Shown here piece by piece: positions 45,118 to 53,845 of a stretch of 64,000 nucleotides of DNA. This stretch comes from an uncultured Peptoniphilus sp. (GTDB taxonomy: Bacteria; Bacillota; Clostridia; Tissierellales; Peptoniphilaceae). The position numbers and the translations under genes are program-made. Each line of letters opens with the position of its first letter. Within the stretch, counting starts at the first letter, position 1. The notes below the pieces were generated by a model. That model worked only from the letters and a program-made list of their open reading frames with translations. It did no database searches and had not been told where the DNA came from. Where the stretch lies: the NCBI RefSeq assembly GCF_943913915.1, contig NZ_CALUAA010000003.1:94125-158124 (forward strand), written 5' to 3'.

Positions 45118-45633
45118 ATGGAGAACAAGGAGTTGATACAAAGGCTGAAAAGTAGAGATGAAGACGCTTTGTACGTCGTCATCGAAGTGTATGGGAAAGT
45201 GTTAAAAGGCGTTATCTCAAAAACACTTTGGAAATATCCGAGCCTTTGGGATGAGGCGATGAATGATGCTCTTTTAAGTATTTGGCAAAATATCGACCAT
45301 TTTGATCCGCAGAAGTCTTCTTTTAAAAATTGGTGCGCTGCGGTTTCAAAATACAAAGCTATTGATTTGCTCCGAAGAGAAAGTAAATTTAAAAGCGTCA
45401 TTCTCGACGAAAATTCTGTGACAAATGATCCTGACTTCCATTCCAATTTAGAAATAGAAGAAATTCTATCCGCCTTAGACGACGAGGATAAAAAACTCTT
45501 TGAAAATATTTTTATTCGCGGGCTTTCCTACGGGGAGGCGGCATCGGAACAATATATTTCTACGGAAAATGCCTATCAAAAAGTCAGCAGAGCGAGAAAG
45601 TTTTTAAGGAGATGGCGAGGTGAAAATATATGA
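45118..45633 (+). CDS. Sigma-70 family (ECF-type) RNA polymerase sigma factor
   Basis: A 171-residue sigma factor. Region 2 covers about residues 10-85 (EAMNDALLSIWQNIDHFDP, then FKNWCAAVSKYKAIDLLRRE). Region 4 covers about 115-165 (GLSYGEAASEQYISTENAYQK as helix-turn-helix). ATG 45118 follows AAAGGAGG; an upstream in-frame ATG at 45082 lacks a ribosome site. It overlaps the next gene, its probable anti-sigma factor, by four bases. Confidence 0.88.
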   Translation: MENKELIQRLKSRDEDALYVVIEVYGKVLKGVISKTLWKYPSLWDEAMNDALLSIWQNIDHFDPQKSSFKNWCAAVSKYKAIDLLRRESKFKSVILDENSVTNDPDFHSNLEIEEILSALDDEDKKLFENIFIRGLSYGEAASEQYISTENAYQKVSRARKFLRRWRGENI

Positions 45634-46667
45634 AAGATAATCTGTACGATCAATTGAATAATATGAAAATAAAATACGAAGAAGTTCCTCTCGAAGATGT
45701 TGAAAGAGAAAGGTTGAGAGAAACGGTGAAGCGTTTAAAATACAAAAATAAGAGACGGCTTTTCGCAAGAAAAATAGGGGCGACGGCGGCCGTATTACTG
45801 TTGGCATTTGGCGTCACGAACTACGCATCCGACGGCTACGTTTTGGCCAAGACGAGGGAGATCACGGACAACATCACCTTGAGTTTGTCGAGCGCAATGG
45901 GTCTTTCTGCCGATGTAGACAAGTATAGCGTCAATATAAGCGAACCTTTTGAGATCGACGGCAAAAAATATGTTTTGGATAAAATCACGACAGAGGACAA
46001 TAATCTCTACGCCGTGATTTTAAGCTTCAATGGTTCCGGGAAAATGTCATCGAAAGGTGCCCATTTAACGGAACTTAAAGTAAACGGCAAAGAGGTAGAA
46101 GTCCTGGGCTCAAGCGGCCAGGAAGGAAATTTGCCGGGCAATCCGAATGTTAACGTCATATCTTTAAAGTATTCTTTGAACAATCCCCTGCCTAAAGAAG
46201 GTACTGCACAATTGGAATTTACCTTTAATGAACTTTTGGGAAATAACAAAAAAATTTCCATCGCTACCCGTGTGGATATGGGGAAGATGAAAATGGAAAA
46301 AAGGATCATCGCAAAAGATTTTGCCGTACCGAATTCAAATGGGATTATGATTAAGGAATTCGCCATGAGCCCGGCTTCGCAAAAAATGATACTCACCTAC
46401 CCGCCATCGGCAAACGATACTATTTTTTCGGTAAAGGCGAGAGATTCCAAAGGTCGCTTGGTTTATTTTGAAACGATCGAAGCAAGCAAAAACACATCGA
46501 CCCTTTACTTCTCACCGGTTATCAGCGAAGTGACTGTCGATGAATTATTAGACGACATCACATCATTAAAATGTCAATTGTATCGATCGAAAATTGCCGA
46601 CCATAGCGGAAAGGAATCCCATGGGGAACAGGCTATGGGCAGCGAGTTTAGCCTTGATTTGAACTAA
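45630..46667 (+). CDS. DUF4179-type membrane anti-sigma factor
   Basis: A 345-residue protein with a cytoplasmic N-terminal region of about 45 residues, one membrane segment (about 48-66, IGATAAVLLLAFGVTNYAS) and a large extracellular beta-rich domain, the layout of DUF4179 proteins that hold sigma factors at the membrane. The four-base overlap with the sigma gene supports a functional pair. The outer domain would sense the signal, which is not known. No HCC zinc motif is seen in the cytoplasmic part. Confidence 0.8.
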   Translation: MKDNLYDQLNNMKIKYEEVPLEDVERERLRETVKRLKYKNKRRLFARKIGATAAVLLLAFGVTNYASDGYVLAKTREITDNITLSLSSAMGLSADVDKYSVNISEPFEIDGKKYVLDKITTEDNNLYAVILSFNGSGKMSSKGAHLTELKVNGKEVEVLGSSGQEGNLPGNPNVNVISLKYSLNNPLPKEGTAQLEFTFNELLGNNKKISIATRVDMGKMKMEKRIIAKDFAVPNSNGIMIKEFAMSPASQKMILTYPPSANDTIFSVKARDSKGRLVYFETIEASKNTSTLYFSPVISEVTVDELLDDITSLKCQLYRSKIADHSGKESHGEQAMGSEFSLDLN

Positions 46668-46702
46668 AAAAGTGTATCACTTGTAATCAAGTTAATAGTT
46701 GT

Positions 46703-46738
46703 AAAAAATGCCGAAGTCCAAAGGACATCGGCATTTTT
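46703..46738. terminator. Bidirectional terminator
   Basis: AAAAATGCCGA pairs with TCGGCATTTTT with an inner GTCC/GGAC stem. It separates the anti-sigma gene (+) from phzF (-), with T tracts on both sides. Confidence 0.9.
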
Positions 46739-46748
46739 GCAAACAATA

Positions 46749-47525
46749 TTAATAATGAATTTGTCCTCTCGAATAGAGCACGGCTTCTCCGGCGAGGAAC
46801 ACCCGATCGCCTTCTACTCGCGTGTGCAAAATGCCGGTGCGTGGGCTGGCTTGATAGGCGAGAATATCGGATTTTCCGAGAATCTTCGACCAGTACACGG
46901 AAATATGGCAGTGGCCTGATCCGCAGACGGGATCTTCGTCAACGAGAAGCTTTGGTGCAAAGGAGCGGGAGATACAGTCGTAATCGCCCGTTCCTTTTTT
47001 TGTAATGTGGACGATCAGCCCGTCGAGCTTTTCGATCTTGTCCATATCGGGCTTAGCCCCTTCAATATCGAAATCCTCATCCATTACGAGAACGAGATCC
47101 CGTCCCATGTAGGCTTCCAAGGGTTTTCCGCCCACGGCCTCTTCCATTTCTTCTGTAACCCCTACCTTTTCAAGTTCGTAGGCGGGGAAGTCCATTTCGT
47201 AGAGATCGCCTTTTTGCGTAACCGTGAGTTTTCCGGATTTTGTATTGAAGACGACCTTATCCTGATCTCGTTCGAGGATATTTAAGACGATAAAGGCGCT
47301 GGCCAAGGTGGCGTGTCCGCAAAGATCGATCTCATCTTTCGGCGTAAACCAACGGAGCAAATATTCGTCCCGCTCTTTGGCGATAAAGGCGGTTTCGGAA
47401 AGGTTGTTTTCCGTGGCGATTTTTTGCATGGTTTCGTCGGTAACCGGCCGGTCGGGAAGACAGACGGCGGCGGGATTACCTTTAAAAACTTCATCGGTAA
47501 AAGCGTCGACTATAAATTGTTTCAT
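46749..47525 (-). CDS. PhzF-family isomerase/epimerase
   Basis: A 258-residue diaminopimelate-epimerase-fold protein. KQFIVDAFTDEVFKGNPAAV and the catalytic-glutamate region NNLSETAFI mark the N-terminal half, DLCGHATLASAF and DPVCGSGHCHISVYW the glycine-rich motifs of the two lobes. Family members act on trans-2,3-dihydro-3-hydroxyanthranilate or unknown metabolites; there is no phenazine cluster here, so the substrate is unknown. The start follows AGGAGG on the minus strand, 13 bases after yihY. Confidence 0.87.
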   Translation of the reverse strand: MKQFIVDAFTDEVFKGNPAAVCLPDRPVTDETMQKIATENNLSETAFIAKERDEYLLRWFTPKDEIDLCGHATLASAFIVLNILERDQDKVVFNTKSGKLTVTQKGDLYEMDFPAYELEKVGVTEEMEEAVGGKPLEAYMGRDLVLVMDEDFDIEGAKPDMDKIEKLDGLIVHITKKGTGDYDCISRSFAPKLLVDEDPVCGSGHCHISVYWSKILGKSDILAYQASPRTGILHTRVEGDRVFLAGEAVLYSRGQIHY

Positions 47526-47537
47526 AACGAGATCCTC

Positions 47538-48470
47538 CTAACATATACGTTCGTGTCGGGACACGACGCCGTCAAATAGTGTTTCTTTTCGCGGCCAGGA
47601 AGTGCCGCCGTTTTGTATCGTATAGAGTGTCGCCTGGAGGGCGCCTCCGAATAAGAGCATAAGGCCGAACAGATAGAGCCAAACCAGGAAAATAATCATA
47701 CCGGCCAAGGAGCCGTAGGTATTGGAATAGCTGGAAAAGTTCGATACATAAAAGCTGAATCCCTGGGTGGCTAAAATAATAACCAATGTCGTAAAAGCAG
47801 CGCTGATGGCTGTAATTCGCTTCGAGGACTTATAGCCTTCGGGCCATTTCGGCGCGAAGTAATACAGGAAAAAGAAGCTGATAAACATAAAGACCAAAGG
47901 AATCAGGTTCATCAAAAAACTAATCAGCCGGTAGGTCTTCGGCGGGAATTTCAAAAGGTTAAAGACGAACTCCAAAATACTGCTTCCCACGACCTGCGTC
48001 GCAAAAATTAAAATAATCAGTGCAAAGAGAGCGACGGTCATAAAAAAAGCGAGGATCATGAGGGAAATAATGTTGCGATCCTCCGTAAGATTGAGCACAT
48101 CGTTTATGGTTCGAATGACCTGCTTGATTCCCTTGCTCGCAATGTAAATTGAACCGATCAGGGAGATCGAGAGTAAGGTGGAGGAAGAGTTCAATTGCAG
48201 ATCCCGGAGAAAGTTTAAAATAATATCCTTAACCGAGGGGGGGAGTTGATTGACCCCTTCAAAGACTTTGTTCAGATACTCGACATTTACGTGACTTACG
48301 ATATTTAATAAGGCAATAAAAAAAGGAAAGATGGCCAATATTAAAAAGTAAGAGAGTCCGGCGGCATGCTGAAATAAGTCGTTATGTAATGTATGGTATA
48401 AAAAGATATCGAAAAAAGCGAAGGGCTTTTTTCTTACCAAAGCTTTAAGTTTTCTTTTCCACTTGTTCAT
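47538..48470 (-). CDS. YihY/BrkB-family inner membrane protein
   Basis: A 310-residue integral membrane protein with six predicted segments, beginning HAAGLSYFLILAIFPFFIAL near residue 36 and ending in a family-typical GSLAGMIIFLVWLYLFGLML. The family was once named RNase BN by mistake; its function is not known. It is transcribed divergently from the response regulator with only 73 bases between starts, and phzF follows it. Confidence 0.87.
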   Translation of the reverse strand: MNKWKRKLKALVRKKPFAFFDIFLYHTLHNDLFQHAAGLSYFLILAIFPFFIALLNIVSHVNVEYLNKVFEGVNQLPPSVKDIILNFLRDLQLNSSSTLLSISLIGSIYIASKGIKQVIRTINDVLNLTEDRNIISLMILAFFMTVALFALIILIFATQVVGSSILEFVFNLLKFPPKTYRLISFLMNLIPLVFMFISFFFLYYFAPKWPEGYKSSKRITAISAAFTTLVIILATQGFSFYVSNFSSYSNTYGSLAGMIIFLVWLYLFGLMLLFGGALQATLYTIQNGGTSWPRKETLFDGVVSRHERIC

Positions 48471-48543
48471 GTTTACTGTTCCTCCATGGAGCGATTATAC
48501 CATAATTATGATAAAATAGACGCAATATAATGAAGGAGGAGCT

Positions 48544-49239
48544 ATGCAATACAATGTTTTAGTTTGCGATGACGAAGTGGATATTGTCTCTGCAATCAAA
48601 ATTTACTTAGAGGCGGAAGGTTATAAAGTCTTCGAAGCCTATAACGGTTTGGAAGCCTTGGAGATTATGGAAAAAGAGGACATCCATCTGATTCTCATGG
48701 ACCTTATGATGCCTAAAATGGACGGCATGAGCGCCATCGTTAAAATTCGCGAAACAAGCAATATCCCCATCATCATCTTAAGTGCGAAAAGCGAGATTAC
48801 CGACAAGATCATCGGCCTGAATATGGGGGCCGACGATTACATTATTAAGCCCTTTAATGCCGTGGAACTTATTGCGAGAGTGAACTCCGGTATTCGCCGC
48901 TATACCTCTTTAGGTGCTGCGGAAATCGACGACGGCAACTACACCGGCGGCCGAATTACCCTTGACGACCATGCTAAAGAAGTACGAGTCGACGGAAAGA
49001 TCGCCAACCTCACGCCTCACGAATACAAAATCTTGCGACTTCTAATTCGCAATAAAGGTCGCGTCTTTTCAAGCGATGAAATTTACGAAATCGTATGGGA
49101 AGAAAGCGCCCACGATGTAAAAAAAGTCATCTCCGTTCACATTTCCCATTTACGGGACAAGGTGGAAATTAATCCGAGAAAGCCCGATTATATTAAATCA
49201 GTCTACGGAATGGGCTATAAATTTGAGGATGTTGATTAA
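48544..49239 (+). CDS. OmpR/VanR-family response regulator
   Basis: 231 residues. Receiver domain: acidic pocket CDDEVD at 8-13, phospho-acceptor aspartate in LILMDLMMPKMDG, the switch residues SAKSE and the lysine in IIKPFN. C-terminal winged-helix DNA-binding domain with NLTPHEYKILRLLIRNKGRVFS and VISVHISHLRDKVE. ATG 48544 follows GAAGGAGG. It ends one base into the kinase gene, so the pair is co-translated. Confidence 0.94.
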   Translation: MQYNVLVCDDEVDIVSAIKIYLEAEGYKVFEAYNGLEALEIMEKEDIHLILMDLMMPKMDGMSAIVKIRETSNIPIIILSAKSEITDKIIGLNMGADDYIIKPFNAVELIARVNSGIRRYTSLGAAEIDDGNYTGGRITLDDHAKEVRVDGKIANLTPHEYKILRLLIRNKGRVFSSDEIYEIVWEESAHDVKKVISVHISHLRDKVEINPRKPDYIKSVYGMGYKFEDVD

Positions 49240-50510
49240 TGGCTGATGATGCCTTGGGATTGAAGAAACGTTTTAAATTATGGTTTTTTAAATACAGCCG
49301 GGAAAGTTTTCTGGAAATTATTTGGCTGGATACCTGGTTTTTAATCGCCCTGCTGAATCTGTTCCTGACTTTGATCGGTCATCAGGCCGCCTACGATCCG
49401 TCTCGATCGCCCTGGTATTTACTTCTTGCCATGATCGTGGTGATCGTATTTTGGATCGTTAAATTATTTATGACGACAACCTCCCGTACGTGGCTTTCCG
49501 GTCATTTGGTGCGGGAACGTAAAAAAGAGGGTATCTACAAATACTTTGCACTGGTAAACTTTGTGCTCGCTCTTTATGGCCTTATGGTTTTTTGGGGCTT
49601 TCCCATCGTCTACGGCGTATTCCTCATGCCCGTTTTGCGCCTTATGATTATGGGAGAGGACGAGGTAATACAAAACAGAATCCTTCGCGCCGCCATTGCC
49701 GAGACTCAAAGTTATGTGGACATTACTGCCTTTTCTCCGATGATGAAAGAGGCCACTTACGAGTGCTTAATGGATCTTACGCGAATTAAAGATTCTATGT
49801 ATCAGGCGGCCCAGGATCAGGTGAAGTCTCAAAAGATGAAGACGGAGCTTATTACCAATTTAAGTCACGATTTGAAGACGCCTCTTACGAGTATCATTAA
49901 TTACGCGGATATTTTAAGTAAAAAAGAAACCATGGACGAAGAGGCCCGGAATTACATTCATATTCTCGGCAGAAACTCCGAGCGGCTGAAGAGCATGATC
50001 ATTAATTTAATCGATGCGTCGAAAACGGGAAGCGGCAATATTACCCTTGAGCCGGTGATCATTGATTTTAACGAACTGGTCAATCAAATTTATGGCGACA
50101 GCGCGGCGGATTACGAATCCCGGAATCTTAATTTTATCTACGAGGCCGATTCGGAAGATATTCCCATCTATACTGACGGCAATGTGTTGAGCCGAGTTAT
50201 TCAAAACCTCTTCAGTAATGTGTATAAATACGCGAAACCTGATACCGAGGTGTGGGGACACTCTTCGGTCGTCGGAGATAAGATCTTTTTCAGCTTGAAA
50301 AACAAATCGAAAAATAAAATTAATATATCCAAAGAGGAGCTTCAAAATCAATTTATTCGAGGCGATAAAAGTCGCACCACCGAAGGAAGCGGCCTGGGCC
50401 TTTACATCGCCAAAAATCTTGTGGAAATCTTAGGCGGTGAATTTCGCATTGTCGTAGATGACGATCATTTCCAAGTATTTTTAGAGCTTCCCAAAGAAAT
50501 AAATCCTTAA
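49239..50510 (+). CDS. Sensor histidine kinase (VanS-like)
   Basis: A 423-residue membrane kinase. Three or four hydrophobic segments lie between about 28 and 135 with almost no extracellular domain, so the signal is likely sensed in or at the membrane. H-box NLSHDLKTPLTS near 207, N-box NLFSNVYKY, and G-box EGSGLGLYIAKN in the ATPase domain. Partner of the response regulator immediately upstream. VanS-like naming is by architecture only; no resistance genes are adjacent. Confidence 0.92.
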   Translation: MADDALGLKKRFKLWFFKYSRESFLEIIWLDTWFLIALLNLFLTLIGHQAAYDPSRSPWYLLLAMIVVIVFWIVKLFMTTTSRTWLSGHLVRERKKEGIYKYFALVNFVLALYGLMVFWGFPIVYGVFLMPVLRLMIMGEDEVIQNRILRAAIAETQSYVDITAFSPMMKEATYECLMDLTRIKDSMYQAAQDQVKSQKMKTELITNLSHDLKTPLTSIINYADILSKKETMDEEARNYIHILGRNSERLKSMIINLIDASKTGSGNITLEPVIIDFNELVNQIYGDSAADYESRNLNFIYEADSEDIPIYTDGNVLSRVIQNLFSNVYKYAKPDTEVWGHSSVVGDKIFFSLKNKSKNKINISKEELQNQFIRGDKSRTTEGSGLGLYIAKNLVEILGGEFRIVVDDDHFQVFLELPKEINP

Positions 50511-50511
50511 A

Positions 50512-50545
50512 AAAAGTTCCCCGTCTTAAGCGGGGAACTTCTTTA
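50512..50545. terminator. Terminator after the two-component genes
   Basis: AAGTTCCCCG-TCTTAAG-CGGGGAACTT with T-rich flanks on both strands. It separates the kinase (+) from hpf (-). Confidence 0.9.
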
Positions 50546-50562
50546 TCTAGTGCATTTATTAT

Positions 50563-51108
50563 TTAGCGTGTGTAATCGAAATCGATTCGGCCGAAGTTGC
50601 CGTCGCGCCGTCTGTAAAGGAGAGCGGGCTCGCCGACGTCGGCATCAAGGAACACGAAGAAATTATGGTTCAAAAGCTCCATTTGAAGAATGGCTTCTTC
50701 TTCGAGCATGGGGTTTAAATGAAAATCTTTGCGCTTCGTAATAATCTTACCTTGATGATCTTCTTCATTTTCGGGAAGGGATTGATCAAAGTTTTCAAAG
50801 CGGATGGACTTCGTATCCTGTTGACGCTTTTTCAGGCGTGTTTTATATTTACGAACTTGACGTTCCAATGCGTCTACGGCCAGATCGATGGAAGCGTACA
50901 TATCTTCTGTCGTTTCTTCGGCGCGGACGATGGTATTCGGTAAGAAGACGGTGATTTCGGTGGTGTGATCACCTTTAATCGCAGCGAAAGTAACCTTTGC
51001 CTCCACTTCTTCTGTAAAATATTTGTCTAATTTAGACAATTTCTTTTCGGCTTGATTTTTCAGTGCCGACGTCAATTCGATGTTTTTGCCGTAAAATTCA
51101 ATACGCAT
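50563..51108 (-). CDS. hpf: Ribosome hibernation promoting factor, long form
   Basis: 181 residues. N-terminal S30AE domain of about 100 residues (MRIEFYGKNIELTSALKN), which blocks the decoding site, a charged linker, and the C-terminal dimerisation domain HFFVFLDADVGEPALLYRRRDG-like region that joins two ribosomes into the 100S particle. ATG at 51108 with GAGGAG upstream is chosen over an earlier ATG at 51126, which lies on the ribosome site. Confidence 0.93.
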   Translation of the reverse strand: MRIEFYGKNIELTSALKNQAEKKLSKLDKYFTEEVEAKVTFAAIKGDHTTEITVFLPNTIVRAEETTEDMYASIDLAVDALERQVRKYKTRLKKRQQDTKSIRFENFDQSLPENEEDHQGKIITKRKDFHLNPMLEEEAILQMELLNHNFFVFLDADVGEPALLYRRRDGNFGRIDFDYTR

Positions 51109-51176
51109 ATAAACAACTCCTCTCACTTCTTTTTTATAATTTACCCAATTTCGATAAGTTGAAACGTCGGATTAAC

Positions 51177-51204
51177 TTGAAGTATTCAATGGTTTTGCTA
51201 TACT
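51177..51204 (+). promoter_or_regulatory. Promoter of the aromatic acid exporter-family gene
   Basis: TTGAAG (51177-51182), 16 nt, TATACT (51199-51204), 36 bases upstream of the start. Confidence 0.62.
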
Positions 51205-51240
51205 TTTTTTATATCGACTCTGGAGGGATACAAATTCAAA

Positions 51241-52152
51241 ATGTCAACTAAAAGAAAGATTCCTCATATCGGAATGCGCACCTTTAAAACTGCTCTTTCC
51301 GTCGTGGTGAGTCTGTTTATTTCTAATCTTATCGGATTAAATACGCCGCTTTTTGTCGCCATAGCGTCTATGACGACGATGCAGCCTTCCGTTCACGAAA
51401 CCCACCGGGCCGTGCGTCTTAGAATGTTTACATGTGTTATGGGTGTCGTGCTCGGTTATTTTCTCGCTCTCATAACAAAGAACCCTTATATTCGGCCCTT
51501 TATTGCGGGGATCGGGATTATTATCATCATCCTCACTCTCTTACACTTTAAATTAAACCGCTTTATTAACTTAACCAATATTATTTTTGTAGCGAGCTTT
51601 TCATCGAAGCAATCCCAATGGGTTTACGGCGTGAACCGACTGCTCGGAACACTTCTCGGGATCGTGGTGTCAATGATTATCAACTACCTTATCGCCAAGC
51701 CTACACCCAAGGTGAGCTTTGAGGCTCTTTTGGAAAAAACGTACGAGGATATTTTTTATCTTTCCGAGTCTATATTACTCGCCGATGAGAAGCCGAAGCT
51801 TGACGGTCTTCAAAAGGAATTAAATCAGGCTCAGGATTCCTTTGAACTAATTCGAAAAGAAATCGACGAGCCTTTTTCTCGAGATGTAGATATCGAAGGC
51901 GTGGAGCACTTGCTGGAGCTTTACACGGAGGTATTTCTCTATCTGCAATTACTTTTGAAATTAAACCTGACGGAAGCTAAATTTACAATGGAAAACAAAT
52001 TAATAATTCAGGATCTTTTTTACTACACGGAAATGTTTCAGGGAAACGATCAGATCGTGCCGGATTTAATGGTAAATTATCATGTAAATGCCGTGCTCAT
52101 GCACTTAAAAGAAATTCAAAAACTATACGACGAAGGAGTAACCCATGTCTAA
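51241..52152 (+). CDS. Aromatic acid exporter family (FUSC-like) membrane protein
   Basis: A 303-residue protein with four to five membrane segments in the first 150 residues, in the pattern of the ArAE/DUF939 family (KTALSVVVSLFISNLIGLN, then TTMQPSVHETHRAVRLR and RLLGTLLGIVVSMIINYLI). The C-terminal half is cytosolic and helical. Family members are thought to export aromatic acids or similar anions; there is no direct test here. It starts at ATG 51241 and overlaps the next gene by eight bases. Confidence 0.83.
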   Translation: MSTKRKIPHIGMRTFKTALSVVVSLFISNLIGLNTPLFVAIASMTTMQPSVHETHRAVRLRMFTCVMGVVLGYFLALITKNPYIRPFIAGIGIIIIILTLLHFKLNRFINLTNIIFVASFSSKQSQWVYGVNRLLGTLLGIVVSMIINYLIAKPTPKVSFEALLEKTYEDIFYLSESILLADEKPKLDGLQKELNQAQDSFELIRKEIDEPFSRDVDIEGVEHLLELYTEVFLYLQLLLKLNLTEAKFTMENKLIIQDLFYYTEMFQGNDQIVPDLMVNYHVNAVLMHLKEIQKLYDEGVTHV

Positions 52153-53812
52153 TGAAAACAGTTGGATCAAGACGCTGGAAGATTTTGAGACTATCGTTGA
52201 TTCCGCTCGTTACAGCATTTCTATGGACGAACTGTTCGATGACGAGACACTTTATGAGCCGATTCGCGAAACCGTGTCCGACTTCGACATGGCCAGCTGG
52301 CTTATGTTCGATACGCTGGAAAATCGGGAGACCACCCGCGGCTTAATGCATCAATTTTGGCGCCATCTCCATAAAGTAAAGAGCGTGGAATATTATCTTG
52401 AGCCCTTTTTCGATTCCTACCTTTCTATTTACCGCGTAAATCACGTGGCGGAAAAGGGTATTTATATTCAAAATATGGCCATTCAGGAGCCGGCCGTGGT
52501 CATTCATAAAACCGGCGTTACCAAGGTTTTAAAAGAGGGAAATTTATTTTTCGGCCGAGTTCTCCATACCGATGGCGGTCACTATGCATTTCACATCGAG
52601 AGTATCGTGCCTGAAGATTTGGAAGAGCGATTTATCGAAAAGATTAAGGCCATGATGAGTCTCCAACCCCTTTTGAAGCAAGATCCGGAAGATTATATGG
52701 GGAGTTTAAAAGAGGGCAATCCCGATTTAATGTTTCTCTATGCCCTGGGAATCGAACAATCGAGAGAGGATCAAAACGAAGAACTTTATTACGGATGGGT
52801 TGAGGGTGAAGAAGATGAACCGGACGGAGACGATCTTTACGGTCTTGTGGCACGCCTCGGAATCAGCCGAGAAGAGGTCATGGAAGATATTCACGTCTTG
52901 GAATGGATGGAAGATCGCCTCTATTTACAGAGTGGGCAATCTATGGAAGATGACGATTTTACGGAATACTTCTTTCTTATCGAAAAGACCGCCGAGGAAG
53001 GTATCTTTTCAAGCGATGGGCAGCTTTTAAGAGTACTGGATTATTTGAGAATATGGACGAAGGCTGGGACGGACAGGAACGCCTATCGCTCGGTAATGAA
53101 GACTCAGAATCAAGTTTTAAACCTGAAGGCTCATTTGGAAAACGCGGTTCACGGTTTTTACCGCTCCGCTGAATTCGACCGGGCTTTGAGTGCCATGCCG
53201 GAGGAATATATTTCATGGATCGGGGAATACGATCGTTATTTGGAATGCTTTATGGACGACTCTATGAAAGCCACCCAAAGCGGCGCTCTTAATCGGGATT
53301 CTCTAGACAAGGTATTTCCCGCTATCGGGGTCAAAATATCATCGAAAAATCATTATATACGAGAAGGGAGCTATCCGGAGCTCGTATTTTACCGCACCTT
53401 CGCAGAGGTCAAGGGGCTCATCGTTCGGGAAGGGAGACGCTACGTCCATACGACGCAAATGGAGCGCTACCTGGAACTTTCCCCTCATGAAAAACTCTCA
53501 CTCTGGCTCAGTACGCTCCTTCATCCCGATCTTGAAAAAGAAGCACCCTATTTTAAAGAGTGGCGAGTCGGCGAAGTATGGGGTAGACTGGAGGAAGAGA
53601 ACTTCTTGAGTTCTCTTATGAGGATTCCCCAACCTGTAGACAAAGAGAGCCGCATAGAAAGTCTGGCAGTACAATTAGGGCAGGAAATGAAGCTTTATCG
53701 CCTGCTTTACGACGGAGATTACCATGTAGATTTGACGCCCGTGGGCGAAGCCGTCTTCCGGCGGATCGGCGCCTTGGAAAAAGACAATGTGTTGCCCCTT
53801 TTTGAACAGTAG
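52145..53812 (+). CDS. Unrecognised acidic cytosolic protein, 555 residues
   Basis: I do not recognise this protein. It has no signal peptide or membrane segment, is rich in Asp/Glu, and is probably mostly helical. One stretch around residues 215-285 (EGEEDEPDGDDLYGLVARLG, then SREEVMEDIHVLEWMEDRL) could be a small winged-helix-like unit, and a similar pattern (VWGRLEEENFLSSLMRI) occurs near 480. The start ATG 52145 overlaps the exporter gene by eight bases and follows GAAGGAG, so they are co-translated. Downstream genes concern the cell envelope. Codon use looks like the neighbouring core genes. Confidence 0.8.
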   Translation: MSNENSWIKTLEDFETIVDSARYSISMDELFDDETLYEPIRETVSDFDMASWLMFDTLENRETTRGLMHQFWRHLHKVKSVEYYLEPFFDSYLSIYRVNHVAEKGIYIQNMAIQEPAVVIHKTGVTKVLKEGNLFFGRVLHTDGGHYAFHIESIVPEDLEERFIEKIKAMMSLQPLLKQDPEDYMGSLKEGNPDLMFLYALGIEQSREDQNEELYYGWVEGEEDEPDGDDLYGLVARLGISREEVMEDIHVLEWMEDRLYLQSGQSMEDDDFTEYFFLIEKTAEEGIFSSDGQLLRVLDYLRIWTKAGTDRNAYRSVMKTQNQVLNLKAHLENAVHGFYRSAEFDRALSAMPEEYISWIGEYDRYLECFMDDSMKATQSGALNRDSLDKVFPAIGVKISSKNHYIREGSYPELVFYRTFAEVKGLIVREGRRYVHTTQMERYLELSPHEKLSLWLSTLLHPDLEKEAPYFKEWRVGEVWGRLEEENFLSSLMRIPQPVDKESRIESLAVQLGQEMKLYRLLYDGDYHVDLTPVGEAVFRRIGALEKDNVLPLFEQ

Positions 53813-53845
53813 ACAGATAAGTTTATCGGGTGAAAGGGGGAGGCC

